In this document: piece after piece, positions 22,064-33,054 of the stretch
How the letters are laid out: the number at the start of each line of letters is the position of its first letter
Numbering within the stretch: the first letter of the stretch is position 1
Source: Chlorella sorokiniana
Lineage: Eukaryota; Chlorophyta; Trebouxiophyceae; Chlorellales; Chlorellaceae
DNA: 64,000 nt
Reading direction: 5' to 3'
NCBI GenBank assembly: GCA_025917655.1
Contig: CP084608.1
Coordinates: forward strand, 2,170,001 to 2,234,000
The notes under the pieces: model-generated
Seen by the model: only the letters and a program-made list of their open reading frames with translations
What the model was told of the DNA's origin: nothing
Databases searched by the model: none
Position numbers and translations under genes: made by a program

Positions 22064-24775
22064 TTACAATTCAGATTCCGCCTCAAACTCAGCAGAGTAT
22101 GCATCGTCCAGGGACGTCACAGAAGCGAGCGCTGCATCGGCGCTGGGGGCCGCTGCGGCAGCGGGTCCAACTGGTTTCACCGCGCCAACCGAAAGCCCCT
22201 CGGCAGCAGGCACAGCGGGGGCGGCAAGATCGTCTGCAGTGAGGCTTCTGCTGGTGTGTGCACCCTGCTCCTTTGGCGCAGCACTGTCATCACCGACGGC
22301 CGCCTGCTGCTGCTCCTTTGCCGGTGCTGCTGCCTGTTGGGTCGCATGCTGAACCCCGCGGCGCTGCTGCAGCTGGATGAGGCGCCTGCCCCGTGCCACC
22401 ACCTCATGCATGACGTCGACAGGCTGCTGCGGATGCACAGTTGCCAGCTGCCGGGACGAGGCGGGCTCAACAGGCCCTGATGGTATGCACTCTAAGGCTG
22501 GGGCGCCGCGCTTTGCGACGTCCCGGCGCACAGAGCCTTGCGCTGCTGATGCTGGTGGCTTGGGGGAGTGCCGCTTCCGCTGCGCTCCTGCGGCGGCCAG
22601 CTTCTGCCGTGCCACAGAGGCGCGTGTTGCCTGCTGCCCTGGCTGGCTGCTGACAGGCCTTGTTGGCACCGCAGGCAGCCTGGCTGCTGCCCGGCTGGCC
22701 TGTTCCACAGCTTGCACCAGTCGGCACTCCCTGCAGCAGCACGCTTGGCCAGCCCCCGCCCAGCCTGAGCTGCTCCAGCAGCTGCTGCAGCCCAGCCCAC
22801 CTCCCCGCATCACGCGCCGAGGCCTTCTGCTGCAGCGGCGGCGGCGGGCACTCTTGCTGCGGCAAGCAGGTAGGCGTGGCGGGCGCCTGCACAGCGCCCT
22901 GCCACCCCAGCTGGGCACCTCGCACGCAGCACGTGCAGAGGGATAGCCTGCTGTGGAGCTGCTTGGCTGTGCTTTGAAGCGGCGGGCCGCCCGCGGATGG
23001 GGGCCGCTTCCATGGGCTGGCGGGCCCGGGCGGCAACTGCAGGAAGGGTGTCAGGCACGCGTCACAGCGGAAAGCTCCCTGTGGGCCAGGCCCCGCCAGC
23101 GGTGCCCGCAGCGCCGATCTTGCCATCGCCTCATGACGCTTTGAGGGGGATCTGCGGCAGCATGGGTGGAGCAGGTCCGGGTACGATGGCTGTAGGCGGC
23201 AGCTGCGGGTGAGAACGGCTGCTGCATCACAAACGCACCTGTGCCGAGGCGGCACCTCTCGCAGGCGATGCTCCAGACTTGTGTCCCCCAGCCCGAGCAA
23301 ACCCTTGCGCCGGCTGGCCTCTGCTTGAGGGGTGAGCGCAGACGGGGTGGCGCTGCCTGGCTGCAGAGTGAGGCACGCATGGCATCATCGCTGGCAGGGC
23401 GGTTGGGCGGGCCCTGCTCCCTTGAATGGCCTATTGGGTTGGTAGGGCCTGGCGGCCAGGCAGCTCTGGTACTCTGCCCTTCTGCTGGACCCTCCTCCTC
23501 TCGCAGCTGCCGCTCGGCTTGCGTAGGCTGGCGCTGCAGCGGCGGCTGCAGCCAGGCCGAAGATTGCAGGGTAGGTTGCATCCACACGAGGGGCTGCACA
23601 GACAGAACAACGGGTGGCTGGCACGCGGCGGGCACTCCCCTTGCCACCCAGGACAGCGGCATGCCTGGGGCGAGTGGCAGCAGGGAGGCAGCCGCTCTGG
23701 GCCAGGCTGGCAAGGCAGGTGCCAACGCTGGCGCAGGCATTGCTGGCAGGGGAGGCACATGAGGCAAGCACAGCCCCTGCTGCTGCTGCTGCTGCATTGC
23801 GACGCTGGGGAACTGCCCAGGCGCCGCCCACTGAGCAGGTGCTGCCGCGGCTTGCGCCCGGCGCTGCGCACGCAACGGAGCTCCTTCCGATGCCGCAGCG
23901 AGCTTCTGGAATGAGATTTATGACGAGCTGACTTGCTGCATTTCTGACCGCCAACCTGGCTCTGCTTCAGCTGCAGCGACGGTTGCGCAGGCGGGTGAGG
24001 GCCATGCAGCGGCCCTGCCTCCTGACCAACCTGGCGGCGAGCATGAGCCTGCCCACGCAGCGTCCGCTCCCGGGGCATACGAGGCGGCAGGAGCGCAGAT
24101 CTTCCAGCTGAACGAGAGCCTCTCGCTCGCTGGGCGGCTCTGAATTGTGCAGCTGCAGCGATCCCACCCCCAGCACAGCCAGGGCGTGGCAGCGGGGCTG
24201 CAGCCGCCTGCGCCTCCCATCGGCGCATGTTCGGAGGCAAGCACCACATGCAGCAAAGCCGGGCCTCTGCCTGCGCAAGCTGTTGCTGACAGCTGCCAGG
24301 AGCCCTGGGCATCAAAGAGGTGCAGCGTCTCAAACTGCACGTTGACGCTGCCGAGATCGCCGTCGGCCACGCGCGGCGCAACGCACGTGCGGCACGACCG
24401 CAGCGGCAGCTTCAACGCTGCCTGCCCTTCCAGCTTGAGGAGCAGGCAGCAAGCTGAGAGTGGTTTCTCTGTACACAGCCCACGGTGGATGGCCCCCTAC
24501 ATCAGCAGACACTTGGTCAATGGGCACACAGCACCTGCCAGTGCTGTGCTGAAGAAGCGGCGGCAGCAGCGGCGGGCGGGCAGGGCGCATAACTGCTGGT
24601 GAACTACCTCCTCCTCCCAAACGCTGTGGACCCACGCCTGCAAGCAGGAGCGAGCCCGACAAGCGTGTTGCTCAAGCCGCGTACACAGCCGGAAGAGTCG
24701 CTGAGCGACAGGTAAGTACCTAGCGGCATGTGCGGCCAAACAGAAGTGTTGGGGGTATACCTCAAGCCTCAACAT
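22064..24775 (-). CDS. unrecognised multi-exon protein
   Basis: Function not recognised. The C-terminal exon (22918-22064) is the clearest: LVQAVEQASRAAARL, VARQKLAAAGAQRKRH, a run of Ala/Pro, and an acidic end VTSLDDAYSAEFEAESEL. An upstream exon near 24420-24300 reads LPLRSCRTCVAPRVADGDL and VQFETLHLFDAQGSW, which look like folded protein. Gln/Pro-rich sequence lies between. MLRLEVYPQHFCLAAHAARY at 24775 may be the start. The stop TAA is itself part of a TGTAA motif. Exon borders between about 22920 and 24300 could not be fixed, and the plus strand is open there too, so the middle is uncertain. Confidence 0.45.
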
Positions 24776-25455
24776 TGTTGATCAAGTATGAAGAGCGGAA
24801 AGGGGAGCACAGGCTCCGGACATGTGCGAGCACATCTTCTGGTGGGCGCAAACGCCCCGAATTGAGCCAAACGCGTAGCCAAAACAAGGTTGTCATCAAC
24901 GTGGCACAAGCAAGGACAATGTGCCGGGAAGTTGTCCCTAGCTGACGCACCGCGTGTCACTTTGGTAGAAAACCCAGCTGTCTAGACTGACAGACGTGTT
25001 GCGCTCCATCGGCCCGCCTGGCGCCTTAAACCTGAAGCCTTCAACATCCACAAGGCCATCCCTCCATATTGCAGCCGCCCGCGGCCACGCCGGTAGCATC
25101 TGACACCAACGTCTAGCCCTGCCCCTCCCTGAGGACTCCTCTCGTGGCTTTCCAGGCTCCTGGACCTATAAGCAGCTTGAAACAGCAGCAAGTAGTCAGA
25201 ACGGCGGGCCCTAGAGGGACTCATCGTCGGGACTGCTCACGCACTTGCCAGTCCTTCCCTCCAGGCCTCTTGCGGCTGATAAACTGGGCACCATGCTAGC
25301 CATACAGGTGTGTGACAGCCTTCGTCCATCAATCGGTGGCCTGCAGCCGCCTTGCCCTCGGGGGCATCTGCGCTTTGGCGCCTTGCAGCAACCCTTGCAG
25401 GAACTCCTCCCCGCGTTTCTGGCCCGGAAGCCCAAACATCTACCTCACAAACTTC

Positions 25456-27913
25456 ATGCAGGCTGCCAACCACCTGGCCGGCGCCCACACCAGGCTCACA
25501 GCCAGGCGCCGCCCGTTGCGCCCCGCCGCCGAGGCGGGCGCCGGCGACCACGGCCCGAGCGGCGCGGGCCGCGCCCGCGCCTTCCCGAGCGCCGCTCGTC
25601 GCGCTTCTCCACCGTGCGCAGCCCCGTGCTGCGGTCGCTGGCGCTGTCCACGGTCGCGCTGCCGCGGCAGCAGCTGCAGGAGCGGTACGGCGCCGCCTTT
25701 GCCGACGCCGAGCAGCTGGCGGCGCCGCGCCGCGCCCGGGCGAGACCAGCAGCAGCAGCGGCAGCGGGCGGCCGCCCAGGAGGACCCGCTCAGCCGGGAC
25801 GCGCTCGTGCTGGTGCTCCTCGCCACCGCGGTGTCCTTCATCTGCTCCATCGATCGCGCGGCCATGAGCGTCGCCATCCTGCCGATGTCTGACCAGTTTG
25901 CCTGGGACGACTCCGTCAAGGGCTCCGTCTCCTCCGCCTTCTTTGCCGGCTACATGGTGACCAACCTGTGCGGCGGCTTCCTGGCCACGCGGTACTCGGC
26001 CAAGGGCGTGCTGGCGCTGGGCGTCGTGCTGTGGTCGCTCTTCACCATCGCCACCCCCGCCGCCGCCGCGGGCAACCTGGGCGAGCTGCTGCTGGCGCGG
26101 TGAGCCGGGCCTGGGCTGCCTCCCGCCGCTGTCCCTTGCATGCCGTCGGCCACAGTCTTCCTCTGCCGAGCGCTGGCTGCCCGCGTGTTATGCCCAGCCT
26201 TGCGCTGCGTCCATCCCGCCGCTCCTAGCGTGCGTGCATGCTGGCGGGTGTTCCCTCTCAGCAGGGTGCCAGGCCTGCCCCGCTCGCCGGCTCACCTTTC
26301 ATGACCTGCCCCCCGCCCCTGCCCCCTGCTTGCAGCGCTGTGATGGGGGTGGGCGAGGGCGTCACGTACCCCTCCATCCAGAATCTGGCGCGCCAGTGGG
26401 TGCCGGAACAGAAGCGCTCGCGCGCCCTCGCCTTCATCTACAGCGGTGCGCTGCTTGTGCTGCCGTCCTTCCTGCTCCCGCACCCCTGGCTCTGCCTTTG
26501 CCCTGCTCTGCATCCCGCCGCTGCTGCCCCCTGTCGACGTGGTGTGGACGGGGCCAAGCGCACGCCAGAGCATCTTATGCTTGTGGGGCTCACCCTCCGC
26601 CGTCCGCCGGCGTGGCCCCTCCCTGCGCCCTCCTGCAGGCCACCAGCTGGGCACGATCGGTTCGTACATGCTGTGCCCCCTGCTCATCTCGCACCTGGGC
26701 TGGGAGAGCGTGTTCTGGATCTTCGGCTCCCTGGGCTTCGTCTGGCTGCTGGGCTGGCTGCCGCTGGTGCCAGACGGCGGCCCCGCGGCCTCGTCAGCCT
26801 CGCCGGGCAGCGAAGCGGCGGCGCGCGGCCGCGGCAGCGGCGGCGGTGGAGAAGAGCAACAAGGAGCTGCGGCTGCAGGATGTGCCGTGGGCGGCGTTTG
26901 CGGCCAACCCCGCCTTCTGGGCCATCGTCGCGGCGCAGTGCACCGTGTCGGTCGGCAACGTGCTCGCGTTCAGGCAAGCTTGCTGCTTTGAAACATGTTG
27001 TTGGGACTCAGCAAGGCCCTGAATACTTAGCACGAGCCTGCGTTGTCCTGATGCCCAGCCCCGCATGCTGCCCGCTCGCGCGCGGCGCTTGCCTGGTTGA
27101 CGGCCGCCCTGCCCGAGCCCCGCCATCTTCCCTCCTCCTGCAACGCCTGACAGCCAGGTTTTCCTCTGCTTCCCCCTGTTGCAGCTGGCTGCCCACCTTT
27201 TACAACCAGGTGTACGGCGTGGATGTGGCAGGCTCCGCCGCCTACTCCGTCCTCCCGTTTGTGGTGACGGTGCTGGCCACCAACGCGGGCGGCTGGATCG
27301 CCGACGGGCTCGTCAACAACGGCGTGCTGGGCAAGACCGCGACGCGCAAGCTGATGCAGGGCATCGCCTCCCTGGGCCCCGCCGCCTGCCTGCTGAAGCT
27401 GGCCGCCGACCAGGGCGGCGCGGGCGGCAGCGCGGCGGCGCGGGCGTGGCGGACGCCGTGGCCCTCGTCACCGCCTGGTGCTCGCTCTGCGGCTTCTCCG
27501 CCGCCGGCTACGGCTCCAACCACCAGGACATCTCGAGGCAGTACAGCGGCATCCTGTACGGCCTCTCAAACGGCCTCGCTTCGGTGGCAGCCTCGGGTGC
27601 GGCGCTGCCGGCCTGCTCTTGGGGCGCTTTGCATGGCTTTGCCCTGCCGTTCTGCGGCCCAGCTGCTCAGTTGGGCAACTTTTGTCATCATCCGTCATAT
27701 GAGTGGCGTGCTGACGGTTCTGCCCTTCCTCCCCCTGCAGTGTCCATCTACGCGACCGGCCAAGTTCTGCACTACACGCACGACTGGTCTCTGGTGTTTG
27801 AGGTGGCCGCGGGGCTGTACGTTGCGGGCGCGCTGGCCTACCTGCGCTGGGCCTCCTCCGAGGAACAGTTTGCTGCAGCGGAGCCCACCGCTGCCAAGAC
27901 CAAGGCGCAGTGA
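25456..27913 (+). CDS. PHT4/SLC17-type anion (phosphate) transporter, MFS
   Basis: Twelve-helix major-facilitator transporter for inorganic phosphate or organic anions. ATG 25456 gives an Arg/Ala-rich, acid-poor N-terminus (MQAANHLAGAHTRLTARRRP) typical of a plastid presequence; algal/plant PHT4 members sit in plastid envelope or thylakoid. Membrane part: LVLVLLATAVSFICSIDRA, GSVSSAFFAGYMVTNLCGGF, MGVGEGVTYPSIQNLARQWV (the family's mGiGEG signature), GTIGSYMLCPLLISHLGW, SWLPTFYNQVYGV, YSVLPFVVTVLATNAGGWIA, AVALVTAWCSLCGFSAAGY, YATGQVLHYTHDWSLVFEV, stop 27913. Introns separate most helices. Frame repairs are needed near 26815 (net two bases) and 27435 (one base), and possibly in the presequence. 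Family call firm; substrate and compartment are inferred. Confidence 0.8.
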
Positions 27914-28994
27914 GCGCGGTGCTTTGCATGCGGGCGGCCTGCTGGCGGCAGCGCATTGCTCCGCCGGCACCGGGCCCGGGCTATGCCCACCCGCTGCTGC
28001 ATGCACACGCGCGTGAGAGTCACACATTCGCCACTTGTGACTGCCAGGCACGCTGCCGCCCGGCCTTTCGCTTTGCATCACCCATCCGATTCTTCTCCGA
28101 TTGATTCGACCCCAGAGGGAGTTCATTGCTTTGCCTTTTACCATTTGCTGAGCTGACTGCGGTCGTGCGGCAGGCCGGCATTCCAGCCTGCCCCGCTGTG
28201 CCGCGCCCGCGCCGACCCACAACGCCGAGCGGGCACGCCAAGTGCATGCTGCTGCGGCGGCGCTCCCTTTTGAGCCGCGCATTACATCTAATCCGTGCCC
28301 CCTCCCCCCCCCTCCAATGCCGCAACCGCTGTGGCCCTCTGCCGTTTTTCTGTGTCCCTCTTCCCCGCCTTTGCTTGCTCTGCCCGCTGTTTTCTTATGA
28401 GACAACTTGCCCGCCCCCATGGTTGCCGCGCCTCCCGAGAATCCTTTTCTCGTACCGAATCCTCTGCCTCTCCCCAACCTTGGCTCTCACCACCAACTCA
28501 TACCACCAAGCGCGTCCCGTCCTCTCTCTCCTGAGCCTGCCACCTGTGTACTTTCCCCTGCTTCCTGAGCGATTGCCAGCGCTGTACCCTTTCTTTTCAA
28601 GCGTGCCCCTGCCGCTCCACTGGCGGTCAGTGGGCCCCTCAACCCTCTTGAGGGAGCTGGAACAAACTTAAAAGCTCCGCGATAGGCCTTTGCGGCCCCA
28701 CCTGCGTGCCCTGCCCAACCTGATTCAAATTTGATTCTTTGCCGACGCGTTCTCGCGCCAGGCCCCTACCCGTCGCCTGTACATTCCCATGTGCCTTGCG
28801 CTAGCCTCTGATGCGATGATATGCATGTTCCCATGTCTGCACCCCGTGTGCATCGATATTACAATGCCCATGTGGCGAGTGTAAGGACAATGCAGCAGTT
28901 GTAAGCAGGGAAGCCAGAGCCCAGAACACCGGACAGGTGGTTACGCAGAAGCGCTGCCCCAGCATGCTGGGCAGGCCCTCTTCGTAAGGCATGC
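27914..28994. other. 3' UTR / intergenic stretch, no gene seen
   Basis: About 1.1 kb that is notably richer in A+T and pyrimidine runs than the coding DNA (for example 28300-28560). Frames are short and Ser/Pro/Leu low-complexity. Probably the transporter 3' UTR plus the ELP4 promoter. Confidence 0.45.
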
Positions 28995-29198
28995 ATGCGT
29001 CGCCCTGCTTTGAATCGCGGGTTGCATTGCCATTCAGTCCTCAAATTGAGCCAGAATAACCATACCGGCCTGCCGCTTGCGCCGGGCACATGCGGCAGGG
29101 CAGCTTTGTGCGTAAGGGGGCGGCTCCGGCTGCTGGTGAGTTCCATGGACATCTTTAATTCGTTGTACAAAGGCTGAGATCGCTTACTTGCACACCAG

Positions 29199-30348
29199 GA
29201 GAGACGCGGTCTGCATAAGCTTCAATAATCGCCTGGTCTCGGTCTACTTCTCAAAAAAGCATTGGAAGCCAAATTATGCAGATCCGGGCACGCGCCCTGG
29301 CCTGCACGGCCAGACGCTGGTCTCCACTGGGCACCCCGACCTTGACCGCCACCTGGGAGGCGGCCTGCCGCTCGGCAGCCTGCTGCTGCTTCTCGAGGAC
29401 GGCTGGTCTGGTCACGGCACCACCCTGCTGCGCTATTTCCTGGCTGAGGGCGCAGCTTGCGGGCAGGTGGGTCCTGCTTGATGCGGCGCAAAGGTCATGC
29501 CAGTGAGTTGCCCTACTGCCGCACTGAAGCCTGCAATGCCGTGCAGCCGACAGTGCGCTCTCGCCGCCACCTGACATGCGCTGCCAGCTGCCGCCGCCAC
29601 CCGTCCCGCGTTCTGCAGTCCCTGCTGCTGGCTGCGGCGCCAGCCCCATGGGCGGCCTCGCCAAGTTTGTTCCTGCGCAGCTCAAGGGCAAAGATTCAGA
29701 GCAGGTTTGCCAGGGAGCCTGCCTGCCTCCTCCTGCCGGCCCGCTGCTGTGCCGCAGTTGATTGCCGCTGTGCCGCTGGGCTGCTACTGACCGCAACTGT
29801 GCCTCTTGGCCGCTATTGACCGCGGCTGTGCGGCTGGGCCGCTGCTGACTGCCGCTGCTGTGGCCAGCCGCCGGGCAGTGGGGCCTACACACCCGATGTG
29901 CTGCGTTGTGTGCGCGGTTCAGGATGAGGTGGAGGGCGCAAGGAGCGGGAGGACTTCAAGCTGCGTATTGCCTGGCAGTACCGACGGTACATCCAGGGCG
30001 GATCCAGAGTCGCCACACAGCCGACCCCAACACCCGGCCGGAGCGGCGGCGGCCGCAGCAGAGCGAGCGGCGGCGGGCTCAGGGCCCTGCAGCATCGCTT
30101 GCAGGCGGCAGCAGCAGCAGCGGCAGCAGAAGCAGCGGCAGCGGCAGCGGGGCGAAGAAGGCGGGTAGCTGGCGTGACTGGTGCCACCGCTTTGACCTGC
30201 TGAGGCCAGCGAGTGACGAGGGCCTGGCTGGATGCAGAGCAGAGCTGTTGGACTGTGGCAGCGGCAGCACGGCGCCGGGCGATGCAGCGGCATCATGCAG
30301 CACGCAGCGCCTCCTGAGAGGGGCAGCAGCATTTGTGCAGTCGCTGGC

Positions 30349-30381
<33 letters not shown>

Positions 30382-31154
30382 AACAGCGCAGCCTGCGCAG
30401 TTCGTCGCGTCACAGGCCGCCGCGCGCCGCGGGGCCCGCAGCTTGTGGGGCGCCTGGCAGTCTTGTCGCTTGGCTCTGCAGGTTGGCAGCTGGGGGATGA
30501 AGATCCAGGAGGGGATGCAGGAGGCAGCACCGGCGCGGCGGGAACGGCGGTGGTGCGGGCGCTGCTACAGCTCAAGGGGCTGGTACGATGCGCGCGCTGC
30601 GCCGCTGTGGTCAGCGTGCCGGCCGCTCTGTTTAGCGAAGCTGACCTGGCGCGCATGCAGCACCTGGCAGACGGCGTGATAGCTTTGGAAAGCGTGGCGG
30701 ACGATTCCGACATCGCCCGGTCAGCGGCGGCCACCTGGCTGCACGGCCTGCCTTGACACCTGTTTGCCAGCTGGCGTGTCACGTATGCTGGGCAGTATGG
30801 CTGCCAGCATGCCGCAGCTGGCACCCTGCTGCCGCTACTCGTTCTTGGCCCGTAATCCGCGACGCTCGCCCTGCTCACCCACCCGCCGCCCGCAGGCTAG
30901 CTCCCGACCCCGCCAGCGTGGCGGGCCTGCTGCACCTGCGCAAGCTGCCGGCGCTGGGCGCCGCCGCGCCGCCGCTGCCCGAGGTGCCGCTGCACCTGGT
31001 GCGCCACCGGCGCCGCCGCCTGGCCATCACCCCCGTGGAGATTGACCCCGAGGCTGAGCTGGCGGAGGCGGAGGCGGCCAGCGGCGCGGGCAGGAGCGTG
31101 GCGGCCGCCCTCTGCGGCGGGCCGCCCGCGGCGGCCAAGGCGGTGGACTTCTAG
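29199..31154 (+). CDS. ELP4: Elongator complex subunit 4
   Basis: RecA-like subunit of the Elp4-5-6 hexamer, which helps Elongator make the cm5U-type modification of tRNA wobble uridine. Matches along the length: PGLHGQTLVSTGHPDLDRHL and GGGLPLGSLLLLLED (degenerate Walker-A region), LLRYFLAEGAACGQ up to a donor at 29467, MGGLAKFVPAQL, EDFKLRIAWQYRRYIQ, SWRDWCHRFDLLRP, then AVVRALLQLKGLVRCARCAA, GVIALESVADDSD, and the end GLLHLRKLPALGA with LHLVRHRRRRLAITPVEIDP before the stop at 31154. A poly-Gln/Ala insert (CAG run 30351-30381) interrupts the middle. Single bases appear missing near 29645 and 29945. The ATG lies in an exon upstream of 29199 that could not be joined safely; a possible exon begins near 28995. 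Confidence 0.85.
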
Positions 31155-31472
31155 GGCTGGTGCGGGCCCGGGGCAGGGAGAGGGGACGGGGGCGGACTGC
31201 CCAACACCCTCTTTCTGCTGCCACGCCGCGGCCTCAACTGAATGGCGCGCCCGGAGCGATCGCCTCGCATGAGGCTACGTCAATCAATGTCGATCCAATG
31301 CAATACCCCTCAAGCGTGTTTCTGGCACCAAAGCAGCTCAGTTGCTTCCTGCATGTGGGTGCGAGCATGGCAGACAAGCGGCGTATGTGGCAGGCCATGT
31401 GCCCCAACAACTTCTGCCACGTCAGTCCGACAAGCCTTAGGACGTGCGATTCGAGGCGCCGCGAAAGGTAGT

Positions 31473-31477
31473 TGTAA
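31473..31477 (+). terminator. TGTAA poly(A) signal of ELP4
   Basis: TGTAA about 320 bases past the ELP4 stop and 37 bases before the next ATG, so the two same-strand genes are very close. Confidence 0.45.
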
Positions 31478-31513
31478 TGACTATGTATGTATAGCTTTAC
31501 TTCGTTTCTTGAC

Positions 31514-32808
31514 ATGAAGGCCATGCGTCTCGCGGTCGCGGTGACAGCGGTGGTGCTGGCCTACTGCACGACGTGCCGGGCGCAGGTGCGAGCACCTGTG
31601 ACAAAAAAGGAGGCGATCAAGCAACAGGAACGAGCGCGCGTCGTCGAAGGGGACCATCCGCCACTGGGCCCCACATTCCTGCCGCTGCGAAGAAAAACGT
31701 CAGCACTCCTATCCACACGTCTGCCCTCCTCTGCACTCGCAGCTCTTAGGCCGCGCTTCTTCCTGCCCTCAACCAAAGTCACTGACCGTGGCGGCCACCA
31801 GCGCCACAGGCGTCGCCCTAACGTGGCAGGCGGGCGACGGCGCTTCGCCCGCCGCGTGCTCCGGCTACCTGCTGACCATGTTCCGCCAGGACCAGCCCGT
31901 CTCCAGTTCCAAGTCGTTTTCCTCCAGTGTGCGTTCAGGAGGCTGCTGTTGCAGGCGCCGGGAAGCAAGAAACCTGGGAAAGAGGCGCAAGCATGCCTGT
32001 GCGCAGGCAGCGCCCGACAGCGAGCCTGCCAGGGCACCAGCGCTGCCGGCACCCGCCCACCCAGCAACCTCCTGCCCACGCTGCCTCCTGCAGGTGCCCT
32101 CCGCCAACATCAACGGCCTGTCCCCCAGCCAGCGCTACACCGTGCAAGTGCGGACGCTGGGCCGGTCGGGCTTTGCGGCGAGCGACGCGGCCGAGGTCGC
32201 CGGCTTCTCCACGGCTTCCCTGCCCGCCCCAGGCTCTGACTCGCCCCTCGCTGGCGCCGGCGCCTCTGGCGGCACTGGCGGCGCCGCCGCCAACGCGTGG
32301 GCGTGCGTCGCGACGGAGGGCTACCCCACTTGCTCAGCGGGCCAGGCGGGGCTCTGCTCTGCCATCAGCTGTCAGGAGATGGTGAGAGGGCGGGGTGGAC
32401 ACAGGCTTGGACAGTGCTATTGCCAGCTGCTGTGGGGTGCATGGTGGGTGCACACCCCAGCGCTCATTGAGGCGCCGGTCCGGCATTGCAGTCAGGAGGA
32501 CAACGAATGCACATGGTCAGCCACACCCAGCATTACAGCCAGAGAAACACCAACGCGTGGCCATCCACAACTCCACATCACTCGCACCCACTGCAGGCAC
32601 GCCTGGGCCGCTGCGCCGCCCGTACATCCGCGTGCAAGACTGGTCCCGCCGCACCGTCACCCAACACTGCGCCTCGCAGTGCGGCGGCTGCGCGGGCCGC
32701 CCCACCCCCCGCCTCGCCGACAGCATGGCCCCGCCCGACCAGTACTGCTGCGCCTTTGCTGCGGGGGCGTACTACGCGGGGCCCAACGGCACTGCGGCGG
32801 TGGCGTGA
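31514..32808 (+). CDS. secreted fibronectin type III protein with Cys-rich tail
   Basis: Extracellular or wall protein of unknown role. ATG 31514 gives a classic signal peptide (MKAMRLAVAVTAVVLAYCTT). After an intron, one fibronectin-III-like domain: ATSATGVALTWQAGDG, YLLTMFRQDQPVSSSKSF, an intron to about 32094, then INGLSPSQRYTVQVRTLGRS and SDAAEVAGFST, the usual tryptophan and tyrosine core positions. A Gly/Ala linker leads to a Cys-rich tail (ACVATEGYPTCSAG, CSAISCQE; last exon CASQCGGCAG, DQYCCAFAAGAYYAG) ending at 32808. The even cysteine spacing suggests disulphides. No GPI or transmembrane segment was seen. Confidence 0.6.
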
Positions 32809-32934
32809 GCCAGAAGCTGGTCAGAAGCCGTGAACCGCTGATGCCCACCGCCTGATCTGCAGCACGCGCTCTCCTTGCAAGAAGCAAGCGTGTCCTCATG
32901 CCTGCTAGTGATCCACTCCTCTCAAAGGAAATGC

Positions 32935-32939
32935 TGTAA
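32935..32939 (+). terminator. TGTAA poly(A) signal of the FN3 gene
   Basis: TGTAA 127 bases after the stop and 116 bases before the end of the convergent RRP42 gene. Confidence 0.5.
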
Positions 32940-33054
32940 GGTGCACAGCAAGCTCTCAACAGCACAAAAAATGGTCATCAGAGGCAGAGGAACCGGTGGT
33001 CAGAGAGGAAAGCGGCAGCAGAGAGGCAGGCGGCGGGCATGCGAAGGACCCGGC

